Below, one piece after another: positions 28,347-37,731 of a DNA stretch of 64,000 nucleotides. The translations under genes were made by a program, and so were the position numbers. The notes under the pieces are model-generated. The model ran no database searches. It saw only the letters and a list, made by a program, of their open reading frames with translations, and was not told where the DNA came from. Source of the stretch: Acinetobacter lwoffii (GTDB lineage: Bacteria > Pseudomonadota > Gammaproteobacteria > Pseudomonadales > Moraxellaceae). Every line of letters starts with the position of its first letter. Position 1 is the first letter of the stretch. The stretch is from NCBI RefSeq assembly GCF_029024105.1, contig NZ_CP118963.1, positions 2,294,001-2,358,000 of the forward strand, given 5' to 3'.

Positions 28347-28820
28347 ATGGAATTAGTTCTTGAACCTTGGCACTGGTTTGTATTAGGCATCCTTCTGATT
28401 CTATCGGAATTACTACTGCCCGCATTTGCTGCCCTGTGGTTCGGGATCGGTGCCATCATGGTTGGCGTCCTGTACTGGATGTTCCCGATGATGGGACTGA
28501 CGACCCAGCTCCTGACCTGGATCGTACTTTCTGTACTGTGTACGCTGCTCTGGTTCAAGTTTATCAAACCGCTTTCCATTGACAAGACCAAAGCCGGTCT
28601 GTCGCGTGAGGCGACCATTGGTCAAGTGGGCATGGTGATTCAGATCAATCTGGATCATGGGCAAATCCGGGTGCGTTTTCCGATGCCAGTTTTAGGTTCG
28701 GATGAATGGGAATGCCGAACTCTGGACCCAGTTCAAGTCGGAGATCGCGTTCGCGTCGTGGATATTCTGGGTAATGATCTGGTCGTACAACCCCACAGCA
28801 CGAATTATCAAAATCAATAA
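28347..28820 (+). CDS. NfeD-family membrane protein
   Basis: This 157-residue protein has two to three N-terminal hydrophobic helices (about 8-75), beginning WHWFVLGILLILSELLLPAF. A C-terminal OB-fold follows (GQVGMVIQINLDHGQIRVRF ... EWECRTLDPVQVGDRVRVVDILGNDLVVQP). NfeD proteins pair with SPFH/stomatin proteins in membrane quality-control complexes. Here the SPFH gene starts 12 bp after the stop, the typical two-gene operon. Confidence 0.93.
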   Translation: MELVLEPWHWFVLGILLILSELLLPAFAALWFGIGAIMVGVLYWMFPMMGLTTQLLTWIVLSVLCTLLWFKFIKPLSIDKTKAGLSREATIGQVGMVIQINLDHGQIRVRFPMPVLGSDEWECRTLDPVQVGDRVRVVDILGNDLVVQPHSTNYQNQ

Positions 28821-28832
28821 GGTGAATAAGCT

Positions 28833-29687
28833 ATGTCTGGTGGTTCTATCATTGTTATCGCGTTTCTGGCCTTTGTTGCGATTACCATTTTTAAAGGTGT
28901 GCGGATTGTGCCGCAAGGCTACAAATGGATCGTACAGCGTCTGGGTAAATACCACACCACGCTAAATCCGGGTCTGAATTTTGTCATTCCTTATGTCGAT
29001 GAAGTCGCCTATAAAGTCACAACCAAAGATATCGTTCTGGATATTCCCTCACAGGAAGTGATTACCCGTGATAACGCGGTTTTGCTGATGAATGCCGTGG
29101 CCTATATCAACCTGACCACACCAGAAAAAGCCGTGTACGGGATTGAAAACTATTCCTGGGCGATTCAGAACCTGGTACAAACCTCACTGCGTTCGATTGT
29201 CGGTGAAATGGATCTGGATGATGCCCTGTCTTCGCGTGATCATATTAAGGCACGCTTGAAATCCAGTATTTCCGATGATATTTCGGATTGGGGTATTACC
29301 TTAAAAACTGTAGAAATTCAAGATATTAAACCTTCAATCACCATGCAGACCGCGATGGAAGAACAGGCCGCTGCTGAACGTCAGCGTCGTGCAACCGTCA
29401 CCAAAGCTGACGGTGAAAAACAGGCCGCAATTCTGGAAGCGGATGGCCGTCTGGAAGCCTCACGTCGTGATGCCGAAGCGCAAGTGGTTCTGGCTGAGTC
29501 TTCACAACGTGCAATTGACATGGTGACTTCTGCCATTGGTGATAATGAAATTCCGGTCGCCTATTTACTGGGTGAACAGTATATTAAAGCCATGCAGGAT
29601 ATGGCCAAGTCGCCAAATGCCAAGACCGTGGTCCTTCCAGCCGATGTGTTAAATACGATCCGCGGTGTCATGGGTCGCCCTAACTAA
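28833..29687 (+). CDS. SPFH/stomatin-family protein (QmcA-like)
   Basis: This 284-residue membrane-anchored protein has one N-terminal hydrophobic segment (IIVIAFLAFVAITIFKGV). The SPFH domain follows (VPQGYKWIVQRLGKYHTTLNPGLNFVIPYVDEVAYKV; DIPSQEVITRDNAVLLMNAVAYI). An alanine/glutamate-rich coiled coil comes next (EQAAAERQRRATVTKADGEKQAA) and a conserved end (VVLPADVLNTIRGVMG). Such proteins form cage-like oligomers at the inner membrane with NfeD partners and modulate proteases. It is co-transcribed with the NfeD gene, and a terminator follows. Confidence 0.94.
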   Translation: MSGGSIIVIAFLAFVAITIFKGVRIVPQGYKWIVQRLGKYHTTLNPGLNFVIPYVDEVAYKVTTKDIVLDIPSQEVITRDNAVLLMNAVAYINLTTPEKAVYGIENYSWAIQNLVQTSLRSIVGEMDLDDALSSRDHIKARLKSSISDDISDWGITLKTVEIQDIKPSITMQTAMEEQAAAERQRRATVTKADGEKQAAILEADGRLEASRRDAEAQVVLAESSQRAIDMVTSAIGDNEIPVAYLLGEQYIKAMQDMAKSPNAKTVVLPADVLNTIRGVMGRPN

Positions 29688-29707
29688 TTTATCTTTTGAC
29701 TTTATAC

Positions 29708-29736
29708 ATAGGCAGCCCGAGGGTTGCCTATTTTTA
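29708..29736 (+). terminator. Intrinsic terminator after the NfeD-SPFH operon
   Basis: The hairpin is TAGGCAGCC-cgag-GGTTGCCTA (one wobble pair) followed by TTTTTAT. Confidence 0.85.
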
Positions 29737-29900
29737 TTCGCGCAAGAAAATCTCAGCAAAAAATGTGAATTTATGGTTAAATTTCGCGTTTATTTTTGAA
29801 ATCTACTGGATTTGATGTTGCCTGGCTTTCGGATTAAAGCTTTTCGCAGCTATCTTATTCCTTGTTTCGATCTACTGTCCAACTTAAAAATGGATACCGT

Positions 29901-31391
29901 ATGAGCTCCCTAAATCCAACCTTAATTACTTTTCTTTTCTATATTGTCGCAATGGTGGTGATCGGCCTAATGGCTTATCGCGCGACAAGCAACTTTTCCG
30001 ATTACATCTTAGGGGGCCGACGTTTAGGGAGTTTCGTAACTGCACTTTCTGCAGGGGCTTCCGACATGAGTGGCTGGCTACTGATGGGTCTGCCCGGTGC
30101 GATTTATCTTTCTGGTCTGTCTGAGATGTGGATTGCCATCGGTCTGATCATTGGTGCCTGGCTCAATTGGCTACTGGTCGCTGGTCGTCTGCGGGTGCAT
30201 ACCGAAGTCCAGCACAATGCCCTGACCCTGCCGGATTATTTCTCGAATCGTTTTAACGACCAGAAAAAAATCCTGCGTATTGTTTCGGCTTTCGTGATTC
30301 TGATTTTCTTTGCGATTTACTGTGCTTCCGGCATGGTTGCAGGTGCGCGTCTGTTCGAAAGCATGTTTGACATGTCTTACAGCACTGCGCTCTGGATCAG
30401 TGCCATTGCCACCATCAGCTATGTGTTTATTGGTGGCTTCCTGGCTGTGAGCTGGACCGATACCATTCAGGCCGGTCTGATGATCTTTGCCCTGTTGCTG
30501 ACGCCAATCGTGACGTTGATGGCGTTCTCGGATATGTCCCAGGTGACTTTGGCACTGGAAGCTGCTCGTCCTCAAGCAATGAATATTCTGGGTAATCTGA
30601 GCTTTGTTGCAATTATTTCCCTGCTTGCCTGGGGTTTGGGTTACTTTGGCCAGCCGCATATTCTGGTGCGCTTCATGGCTGCAGATTCAGTCAAATCCAT
30701 TCCAAATGCACGTCGTATTGGCATGACCTGGATGATTCTGTGTCTGGGCGGTGCAGTCGCAGCCGGCTTCTTCGGTATTGCTTATTTCGAGCAGCATCCA
30801 GAACTGGCAAGCGTGGTGAATGCCAATCCTGAAACCGTATTTATGGAACTGACCAAAATCCTGTTTAACCCATGGATTGCAGGTGTAGTTCTGGCGGCGA
30901 TTCTGGCGGCAGTAATGAGTACTTTAAGCTGTCAGCTCTTGGTCTGTTCAAGCACTTTGACAGAAGACTTCTATAAATCTTTCCTGCGTAAAAATGCCTC
31001 GCAAAAAGAACTGGTCTGGGTTGGACGTTTGATGGTACTGCTGATTGCCTTGCTGGCGATCTGGATGGCGGGTAATCCTGAATCTAAAGTGCTGGGTCTG
31101 GTGGCTTATGCATGGGCAGGTTTTGGTGCCGCTTTTGGTCCATTGATTATCCTGTCATTGTTCTGGAAACGTATGACCTTGAATGGTGCCTTGGCGGGTA
31201 TGATCGTTGGTGCAGTCGTGGTTATTTTCTGGAAGAACCTGTTTGCTGACACTGGTCTGTATGAAATCGTTCCTGGCTTTATCTGTTCAATGCTGGCGAT
31301 TGTGGTGGTGAGTCTGATGGGTAAAGCACCAACAGCAGAAATTACTGACCGTTTTGAAGAAGCTGAACGCCTGTATAACGAAAGTAAATAA
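29901..31391 (+). CDS. putP: Sodium/proline symporter
   Basis: This 496-residue sodium-coupled proline uptake carrier (SSS family) has about 13 hydrophobic helices. Family motifs are YILGGRRLGSFVTALSAGASDMSGWLLMGLPG near the N-terminus, the conserved GYFGQPHILVRFMA, and AAVMSTLSCQLLVCSSTLTEDFY, all as in PutP. I chose the ATG at 29901 (MSSLNPTLIT); an upstream TTG would add 13 residues unlike PutP. No putA gene lies next to it in this window, so uptake for osmoprotection or catabolism cannot be distinguished. Confidence 0.94.
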   Translation: MSSLNPTLITFLFYIVAMVVIGLMAYRATSNFSDYILGGRRLGSFVTALSAGASDMSGWLLMGLPGAIYLSGLSEMWIAIGLIIGAWLNWLLVAGRLRVHTEVQHNALTLPDYFSNRFNDQKKILRIVSAFVILIFFAIYCASGMVAGARLFESMFDMSYSTALWISAIATISYVFIGGFLAVSWTDTIQAGLMIFALLLTPIVTLMAFSDMSQVTLALEAARPQAMNILGNLSFVAIISLLAWGLGYFGQPHILVRFMAADSVKSIPNARRIGMTWMILCLGGAVAAGFFGIAYFEQHPELASVVNANPETVFMELTKILFNPWIAGVVLAAILAAVMSTLSCQLLVCSSTLTEDFYKSFLRKNASQKELVWVGRLMVLLIALLAIWMAGNPESKVLGLVAYAWAGFGAAFGPLIILSLFWKRMTLNGALAGMIVGAVVVIFWKNLFADTGLYEIVPGFICSMLAIVVVSLMGKAPTAEITDRFEEAERLYNESK

Positions 31392-31404
31392 TTCTGTATC
31401 AACT

Positions 31405-31434
31405 AAAAAGAGGACTTCAAGTCCTCTTTTTTTA
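31405..31434 (+). terminator. Intrinsic terminator after putP
   Basis: The stem is AAGAGGACTT/AAGTCCTCTT followed by T-rich sequence. Confidence 0.9.
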
Positions 31435-31474
31435 TGCGGTTCCTTTAAAATTTTTTAGAAAAATAATTTTTCAA

Positions 31475-32383
31475 TCAGCTTTTGCGCGTGAGCAGGAACT
31501 GGGTAATTTGCATCAACTCTTCCGCCTGACCTTCAAAATGGTTCAAGGCATTGATCGCCTGATCATGTAATTGCTGGGCATAGGCTTTGGCCTGCTCTAG
31601 ACCCATCAATGCCGGATAAGTCGATTTTTCTACCTGTTCATCTTTACCTGCGGTTTTCCCCAAGACTTCGGTATCGGAAATAATATCCAGAATATCGTCC
31701 TGTACCTGGAAAGCCAGACCAATCGCCTGTCCAAACTCACGTAATTTAGGAATGGCCAGATCGGTGCCTTCAAAGATTGTCACCGCCGCCATCATGATCG
31801 CGGCGCTAATCAAAGCACCGGTTTTATTGCGATGAATATTTTCCAGTGCTTGCTGATCGATTTTTTTGCCTTCAGACTGCAAATCTAAAACCTGACCATT
31901 CACCATTTTCGAAGAAGCGGTTGCCAGAATCTGCATCTGCTTCAGTACAATGGAAGCTTCTACCGCTGGCCCCTGATCAAACAGACGGCTACCCAAAATT
32001 TCAAAAGCCATAGACTGCAGGATATCACCTGCCAACAATGCTGTATCTTCCCCATAAGCCACATGACAGGTCGGTTGGCCACGGCGCAGCAAATCATTGT
32101 CCATACATGGTAGATCATCATGGGCCAGTGAATAGCAGTGAATAAACTCGATCGCAACCGCTGCACGGCGCACTGCAGCGCTATTCTGGTTCGGCTTTAA
32201 TGCGGCGGTGGCATAGCATAGCGCTGGACGTACTCGTTTACCGCCAAGCATCACAGCATGATGGACTGCCGACCTTAACGGTTCCGGAATGGCAAAGGCT
32301 TCCAGAGCGGTCAATAAATCCTGTTGAATGCGGTGTTGTGCTTGAGTGAGTGCATGGGTTGATACGTCAGTAATAGATGACAC
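31475..32383 (-). CDS. ispA: Farnesyl diphosphate synthase (geranyltranstransferase)
   Basis: IspA condenses isopentenyl diphosphate with dimethylallyl and geranyl diphosphate to make farnesyl diphosphate, the precursor of ubiquinone side chains and undecaprenyl phosphate. At 302 residues it is full length. The first aspartate-rich motif is DDLPCMDND (about 94-102), the second is DDILDIISD (about 233-241), and the GGKRVRPALCYA substrate-binding region is intact. It is transcribed on its own; the upstream prpF terminator separates it from that gene. Confidence 0.94.
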   Translation of the reverse strand: MSSITDVSTHALTQAQHRIQQDLLTALEAFAIPEPLRSAVHHAVMLGGKRVRPALCYATAALKPNQNSAAVRRAAVAIEFIHCYSLAHDDLPCMDNDLLRRGQPTCHVAYGEDTALLAGDILQSMAFEILGSRLFDQGPAVEASIVLKQMQILATASSKMVNGQVLDLQSEGKKIDQQALENIHRNKTGALISAAIMMAAVTIFEGTDLAIPKLREFGQAIGLAFQVQDDILDIISDTEVLGKTAGKDEQVEKSTYPALMGLEQAKAYAQQLHDQAINALNHFEGQAEELMQITQFLLTRKS

Positions 32384-32553
32384 ATTCGCCTCGAATACGT
32401 AGTCCAGAAAAATAAAATGACAAGCGAATAAATGCCTGTACGCTGATCAGGCATTGTACCTAGAAATGCCTTGAATTTTCAGCCATAAATCGTATTGTTC
32501 TGCTGAAATTCGCTATTCAACATCAAATAAGCAAGTCAGAGATTTTAAACAAT

Positions 32554-32583
32554 AAAAAACCACCGCAGAACCGGTGGTTTTAT
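32554..32583 (-). terminator. Intrinsic terminator after prpF
   Basis: On the minus strand this is CCACCGG-ttctg-CGGTGG with a T6 run. Confidence 0.9.
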
Positions 32584-32607
32584 TCAGGCTAAATGTATGC
32601 ACAGCAT

Positions 32608-33798
32608 TTAAACGAGAACATCTTCTGGTACGCGCACCCAGCCTTCCATCAAGACACGGGCACTACGGCTCATAATCGCTTTCTTCACTTTCCACTCACC
32701 ATTTTCAAAACTTGCTTGTGCACCCACTCTCAACGTCCCGGAAGGATGACCGAAACGCACTGCTTCACGCTCTACTCCACCTGCGACCCGGTTCACCAAT
32801 GTTCCGGGAATAGCAGCTGCCGTACCAATGGCCACCGCAGCCGTACCCATCATGGCATGATGGAGTTTACCCATAGACAAGGCACGAACCAGAATATCGG
32901 TGTCTGATTCAGTGACAGTTTTGCCACTTGAAGAGGTATAGCTACTCGGTGGTGCAACAAAGGCAATTTTTGGAGTATGTTGTCGGGTTACGGCTTCGGC
33001 AATATCCTGAATCAGTCCCATCTGCTTCGCTGCATAGGCACGAATTGTCTCAAATTTTGTCAGGGCTGCCACGTCATTATTGATATGATCCTGAAGCTCG
33101 GTACCCTTATAACCGAGATCTCCAGCATTCAAAAATACCGTCGGAATGCCGGCATTAATCATGGTCACTTCGAAACTGCCAATATTGGGAACTTCCAAAG
33201 TATCGACCAGATTACCTGTTGGAAACATTGAACCGCCTTCAGCATCGTCATCGGCTGGATCCAGAAACTCGATCTGCACTTCGGCAGCAGGAAAGGTTAC
33301 GCCATCCAGTTCGAAATCACCCAACTCCTGCACCTGTCCATTCTGTATCGGCACATGTGCAATAATGGTTTTCTGAATATTGGCCTGCCAGATACGTACC
33401 GTGCACAGCCCATTTTCAGGAATACGTTCGGCATCGACCAGACCATTGGAAATGGCAAATGCACCTACTGCCGCGGTCAGATTGCCACAGTTGCCACTCC
33501 AGTCCACAAAAGGACGGTCAATTGACACCTGACCAAATAAATAATCGACATCATGATCAGCGTGTTGGCTTTTTGACAGGATCACCGTTTTACTGGTACT
33601 GGAACTGGCACCACCCATACCGTCGATCTGTTTCCCGTATGGATCGGGGCTACCAATCACGCGCAGCAAAAGCTGATCACGAATCCGGCCCGGCTGTTGT
33701 GCTTCTACAGGCAGGTTATCCAGCTTAAAGAAAACACCTTTACTGGTGCCTCCACGCATATAGGTTGCAGGAATCTTGATTTGGGCGGCAAAACTCAT
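32608..33798 (-). CDS. prpF: 2-methylaconitate cis-trans isomerase PrpF
   Basis: PrpF isomerises the methylaconitate made by AcnD so that propionate can flow through the 2-methylcitrate cycle. The 396 residues carry the family N-terminus IPATYMRGGTSKGVFF, GMGGASSSTSKTVIL, the catalytic-cysteine region DWSGNCGNLTAAVGAFAI, and INAGIPTVFLNAGDLGYKG. The genes usually associated with it (prpB, prpC, acnD) are not in this window; its neighbours are ispA and an amino acid permease. It is therefore either an orphan copy, or this strain's prp genes are elsewhere. Confidence 0.92.
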   Translation of the reverse strand: MSFAAQIKIPATYMRGGTSKGVFFKLDNLPVEAQQPGRIRDQLLLRVIGSPDPYGKQIDGMGGASSSTSKTVILSKSQHADHDVDYLFGQVSIDRPFVDWSGNCGNLTAAVGAFAISNGLVDAERIPENGLCTVRIWQANIQKTIIAHVPIQNGQVQELGDFELDGVTFPAAEVQIEFLDPADDDAEGGSMFPTGNLVDTLEVPNIGSFEVTMINAGIPTVFLNAGDLGYKGTELQDHINNDVAALTKFETIRAYAAKQMGLIQDIAEAVTRQHTPKIAFVAPPSSYTSSSGKTVTESDTDILVRALSMGKLHHAMMGTAAVAIGTAAAIPGTLVNRVAGGVEREAVRFGHPSGTLRVGAQASFENGEWKVKKAIMSRSARVLMEGWVRVPEDVLV

Positions 33799-34130
33799 GA
33801 ATTATTTCATCCTTTGACTTGTCTTTGTTTTCGTACGGGTTATTCAATATTTATATTCAAAGTATAGTATGTTGAAAGCAGAACTGCTTGACTGCCAGAC
33901 CTTAGTATAAAAAAACGGCATTTGTATTTTATCCAAGAAAAAAGAGAACTCATCAGTAACAGTTTCAATAAAATTAATATATTGATTCATTTATATTTTA
34001 TTTCAGTTATTTATATGAATATTTTTTATTACTCCTCCAACAATATTTCATTCTTAGGATGGACTAGGCTTCTTTAGTCTGATCAATTACAATCAGCCAC
34101 TTATCATTTTCCATTGTCGGGCTGAACACT
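33799..34130. other. AT-rich divergent promoter region (prpF / permease)
   Basis: This 332-bp region is strongly AT-rich (33900-34030) and contains no open frame. It should carry the promoters of both divergent genes; no operator palindrome was recognised. Confidence 0.45.
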
Positions 34131-35486
34131 TTGAATAACGAGTCTTCACAACTTCAGCGTGGCTTAAAGAACCGTCATATTCAGTTGATCGCCATGGGCG
34201 GTGCAATTGGCACAGGCTTATTCTTAGGTTCCGCACAGGTGATCCAATCTGCGGGTCCTTCTATTATTTTGGGCTATGCCATTGGTGGCTTGATTGCATT
34301 TTTAATCATGCGTCAATTGGGTGAGATGATTGTTCATGAACCGGTCGCAGGTTCATTCAGCCATTTTGCTTATAAATACTGGGGCAAATTCCCCGGTTTC
34401 CTTGCAGGTTGGAACTACTGGATTCTGTATATCCTGGTGGCCATGACCGAACTCACCGCTGTTGCGAAATATATCAACTACTGGTGGCCGCATATTCCAG
34501 CCTGGGCATCGGTACTGTTTTTCTTTATCTTGATTACGCTGGTCAACCTCGGCAATGTGAAATTCTACGGTGAATCGGAATTCTGGCTCTCGATCATTAA
34601 AGTGACTGCGGTCATCTCGATGATTGTGTTCGGGCTATATCTGATCTTAACCGCAGATGCTTCATCAACTGCATCGTTCAGTAATTTATGGACTGCGGGT
34701 GGCTTCTTCCCGAATGGCTTTGAAGGCCTGTTCTTCATGCTGGCCTTCCTGATGTTCGCCTTCGGTGGTATTGAACTGATCGGCATGGCTGCGGCAGAAG
34801 CTGAAAATCCAGAAAAAACCATTCCGAAAGCGATTAATCAGGTGGTGTTCCGTATCCTGATTTTCTATGTTGGTGCATTGACGATTCTGTTATCGCTGGT
34901 GCCTTGGAATCAGCTGGAACTCGGCGGTCTGGATAAAAGTCCGTTTGTGATGATTTTCAGTCAATTGGGTATTGGCTGGGCAGCACACTTACTGAACTTT
35001 ATTATCTTAACAGCTGCCTTGTCTGTCTATAACAGCGGGATGTATGCCAATAGCCGCATGCTGTATGGTTTAGCGCAGCAAGGAAATGCCCCGAAAGTCT
35101 TCATGAAAGTGAATAAGCAAGGTACGCCAATTCCTGCTGTATTGTTCTCTGCCGTGCTGATTTTCGGCTGTGTACTACTCAACTACTTCGTGCCTGAAGA
35201 TGCTTTAAGTCATCTGATTTACATCGTAGTCGGTGCATTGGTCTTGAACTGGGCTATGATCACCCTAACTCATTTGAAGTTTATTCAGAGCATGAAAAAG
35301 CTCGGACAGAAAACATCGTTCCCTGCTCTGTGGTCACCTGCAAGCAACATCTTGGTACTGGGCTTTATCGCAACTATTCTTTATATCATGTGGACACAAG
35401 GTTTCCAGGAATCGGTCTATATGATTCCAGTCTGGATTGTGATTATGTTGGGTCTGTTTAAGTTACTTAAGCCTAAAAATACCTAG
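34131..35486 (+). CDS. Amino acid permease, AAT family (aromatic amino acid type)
   Basis: This 451-residue inner-membrane transporter has about twelve helices. It begins QRGLKNRHIQLIAMGGAIGTGLFLGS, the AAT-family start. The NYWILYILVAMTELTAVAKYI and LVNLGNVKFYGESEFWLSIIKV stretches are closest to what I know of AroP/PheP, suggesting aromatic amino acid uptake. The start is a TTG at 34131 (NNESSQLQRG follows). No ATG lies upstream of the conserved N-terminus, so a rare start codon is probable. A strong terminator follows. The exact substrate is uncertain; proline-, histidine- and GABA-type permeases share this architecture. Confidence 0.88.
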   Translation: MNNESSQLQRGLKNRHIQLIAMGGAIGTGLFLGSAQVIQSAGPSIILGYAIGGLIAFLIMRQLGEMIVHEPVAGSFSHFAYKYWGKFPGFLAGWNYWILYILVAMTELTAVAKYINYWWPHIPAWASVLFFFILITLVNLGNVKFYGESEFWLSIIKVTAVISMIVFGLYLILTADASSTASFSNLWTAGGFFPNGFEGLFFMLAFLMFAFGGIELIGMAAAEAENPEKTIPKAINQVVFRILIFYVGALTILLSLVPWNQLELGGLDKSPFVMIFSQLGIGWAAHLLNFIILTAALSVYNSGMYANSRMLYGLAQQGNAPKVFMKVNKQGTPIPAVLFSAVLIFGCVLLNYFVPEDALSHLIYIVVGALVLNWAMITLTHLKFIQSMKKLGQKTSFPALWSPASNILVLGFIATILYIMWTQGFQESVYMIPVWIVIMLGLFKLLKPKNT

Positions 35487-35511
35487 ACAACTCCTGTAGC
35501 TATGAGTCCTT

Positions 35512-35543
35512 AAAAGTTATTGCTTCGGCAATAACTTTTTTTT
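35512..35543 (+). terminator. Intrinsic terminator after the permease gene
   Basis: The stem is AAAAGTTATTGC/GCAATAACTTTT with a TTCG tetraloop and T-run. Confidence 0.93.
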
Positions 35544-35574
35544 GTATTTTTTACAGTACAATAGCCTTCTTTTC

Positions 35575-35650
35575 GCGCCCTTAGCTTAACTGGATAGAGC
35601 AGTTGCCTCCTAAGCGACCGACGTGGGTTCGAGTCCCGCAGGGCGCACCA
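35575..35650 (+). tRNA. tRNA-Arg (anticodon CCT)
   Basis: The gene is 76 nt long including an encoded CCA. The acceptor stem is GCGCCCT/AGGGCGC. The anticodon loop CTCCTAA gives CCT, which reads AGG, and the T-arm contains GGGTTCGAGTCCC. It follows the permease terminator by about 30 bp. No repeat of its 3' end, which would indicate an integrated element, was found in the window. Confidence 0.95.
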
Positions 35651-35987
35651 TCCTTTCAAAATGTGATCTATACTTCAAAAAATTAGCGTTAATCTTCATA
35701 TTTTTAGAATATTTTTTATACAAAAAATCATTTTTTCTTCATTATTTTATTTCTTTTACTTTCAAATACTTATTTCAAAATGAGGCTATTTTTTGGTGTA
35801 AAAACTCTATTTTGATGCTTTTTTAGACTAATTAGTTTTTTCTAGAGCATTTACTCTTATTTTAATTGTGCTATTTTTGTCACATGGAGTAACAAATGAT
35901 TGCGGATAAATACCCGAAATCTCCAAGAATTTAATAAGTGCAAACAACAACGCTAGATATAAATTTGTACCTCAAGGAAAGACGTAA
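35651..35987. other. Intergenic region between tRNA-Arg and the first fadL-type gene
   Basis: About 340 bp are very AT-rich. The only site I can support is the ribosome-binding sequence AAGGAAAG just before the gene start; nothing else is recognised. Confidence 0.45.
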
Positions 35988-37418
35988 ATGAAATTAAAAA
36001 CATTAACTACTGCAATGATTCTTGCAACTGTACCAATGACGGGTGCTTTTGCAGCAGCTCTAGATCGTTCAGGCCAATCAATGGCGGCCTTCCTGCAACC
36101 AGGTAATTATTTTGAAGCAGGTATTTCTGTCCTAGACCCAGATGTATCTGGTAAAGAAGCTGGTACAAGTGAAACACGCCGTAATATTGATGATATGGCT
36201 GGTGATTACTATTTCCCAAGTGCAGCATTAAAGTTTCAACCTACTGAAAAATTCTCAGTTGGTATTTTATATGATCAACCATATGGTGCTGATGCTGAAT
36301 ACCAAGGCACTAATGTCTTTACTTCAAACCCAGGTACAGACACTATCTTATCAACTGGTGCAATAAACAATATTGTACGCGCTAGAGCAGTTGCAGCTCT
36401 TGAAGCCCTAGGAGCACCAGTAAATGAACAAACGCTAGCAGGTGCTGAAGCACAAGTTAGAAGTAGTCCAGCTTTTCAACAGTTAACTGGAGCACTTGCT
36501 GCAGGTAATAATTTCTTAGGCGAAGGCAATACTAAAGTTGAAGTAGATACTCAAAACCTATCTTTAGTTTTTGGTTACCAACCGACTGAAAACTGGAATA
36601 TCTATGGTGGTGGTGTCTATCAAACCGTTAAAGGGAATCTAAGCTTACGCGGTCAAGCATATAGCCTTTTCAATGGTTATGATGCGACATTTAAAGAAAC
36701 AAGTGGTACAGGCTGGTTAGCAGGTTTAGCCTTCCAAATCCCAGATATTGCTTTAAAAGCTTCTGTAACTTATCGTTCAGAAATTGACCATGATATTTCA
36801 GCTTCTGAAGACTTATCACTTTTAAACTTCCCTTTACTAACAACTGTATTAGGTGGTCTAGGTGTTTCTCCTGCTCAGCTTGCTACTCTAGATGATTCTG
36901 GAAAAACCAAAATTACTACACCTCAATCTGTAAACTTGGATTTCCAAACAGGTGTAATGGCAAATACTGTAGCTTTCGCTAATGTACGCTGGGTAGACTG
37001 GTCAAACTTTTCTATTCGTCCTTACCAATTTGGCAATGTAAGTGAAGCTGTAGGCCCTCTAATAGGTCGTCCAAATGGCTTTAATCTGGTTGAATATGAA
37101 GATGACCAAATTTCAGCAACTGTAGGTGTAGGCCGTAAATTTAATGACCTATGGGCTGGTAACGTATCAGTAGGTTGGGATTCTGGTGCAGGCAACCCTG
37201 TATCTACACTTGGTCCAACTGAAGGTTACTGGAATGTTGGCCTAGGTCTTCAATACAGCCCAACCCCAGCCACTTTCATTGCTGGTGGTGTAAAATACTT
37301 CATGTTAGGTGATGCAAAAGCACAAACTGGTGCACAAGCTGGTGGTCCTGAGTATGTTGCTGAATTTGAAGATAACGATGCATGGGCATATGGTCTGAAA
37401 ATCGGCTATCGCTTCTAA
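35988..37418 (+). CDS. FadL-family outer-membrane transporter (copy 1)
   Basis: This 476-residue outer-membrane channel of the FadL/TodX family takes up long-chain fatty acids or other hydrophobic compounds. It has a signal peptide cleaved after AFA. Typical of FadL are AALDRSGQSMAAFLQPGNYFEAGISVLDPDVSG, YYFPSAALKFQPTEKFSVGILYDQP, ITTPQSVNLDFQTGVMANTVAFANVRWVDWSNF, and a C-terminal YGLKIGYRF ending in Phe. A 60-70 residue alanine-rich insertion (about 125-185) is absent from the downstream paralogue. AAGGAAAG precedes the start. A terminator separates it from copy 2, so each gene probably has its own promoter. Confidence 0.93.
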   Translation: MKLKTLTTAMILATVPMTGAFAAALDRSGQSMAAFLQPGNYFEAGISVLDPDVSGKEAGTSETRRNIDDMAGDYYFPSAALKFQPTEKFSVGILYDQPYGADAEYQGTNVFTSNPGTDTILSTGAINNIVRARAVAALEALGAPVNEQTLAGAEAQVRSSPAFQQLTGALAAGNNFLGEGNTKVEVDTQNLSLVFGYQPTENWNIYGGGVYQTVKGNLSLRGQAYSLFNGYDATFKETSGTGWLAGLAFQIPDIALKASVTYRSEIDHDISASEDLSLLNFPLLTTVLGGLGVSPAQLATLDDSGKTKITTPQSVNLDFQTGVMANTVAFANVRWVDWSNFSIRPYQFGNVSEAVGPLIGRPNGFNLVEYEDDQISATVGVGRKFNDLWAGNVSVGWDSGAGNPVSTLGPTEGYWNVGLGLQYSPTPATFIAGGVKYFMLGDAKAQTGAQAGGPEYVAEFEDNDAWAYGLKIGYRF

Positions 37419-37427
37419 GCTCTGATT

Positions 37428-37460
37428 AAATAAAAACCACTTTCGAGTGGTTTTTATTTT
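37428..37460 (+). terminator. Intrinsic terminator after fadL-type copy 1
   Basis: The stem is AAAAACCACT/AGTGGTTTTT with a TTCG loop. Confidence 0.9.
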
Positions 37461-37731
37461 TTAACTCTAATTTTATACACTTGCATATCATTCGATTATT
37501 TTAGCACCAATTAAAATTAATAGAACTTCAATCCTTTCACATTATTTAAAGTTAATTTAATCTGATATTTTTCATATATTTATACCAATAAAATTAGTAT
37601 AAAAACTCTAATCAAGCCCTTTCCTTAACCGCCTTAGTTCATTTCTTCAACAGAGCTGAGTATTTACTCTTTTTAAAATTATGTTACTTTTCCTGCACAT
37701 TTTTGTTACAGATGGCATCAGGGAACGTACC

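Noticed and set aside
35575..35650. tRNA-Arg as an integration site
   Set aside because: No integrase gene and no repeat of the tRNA 3' end occur in the window.
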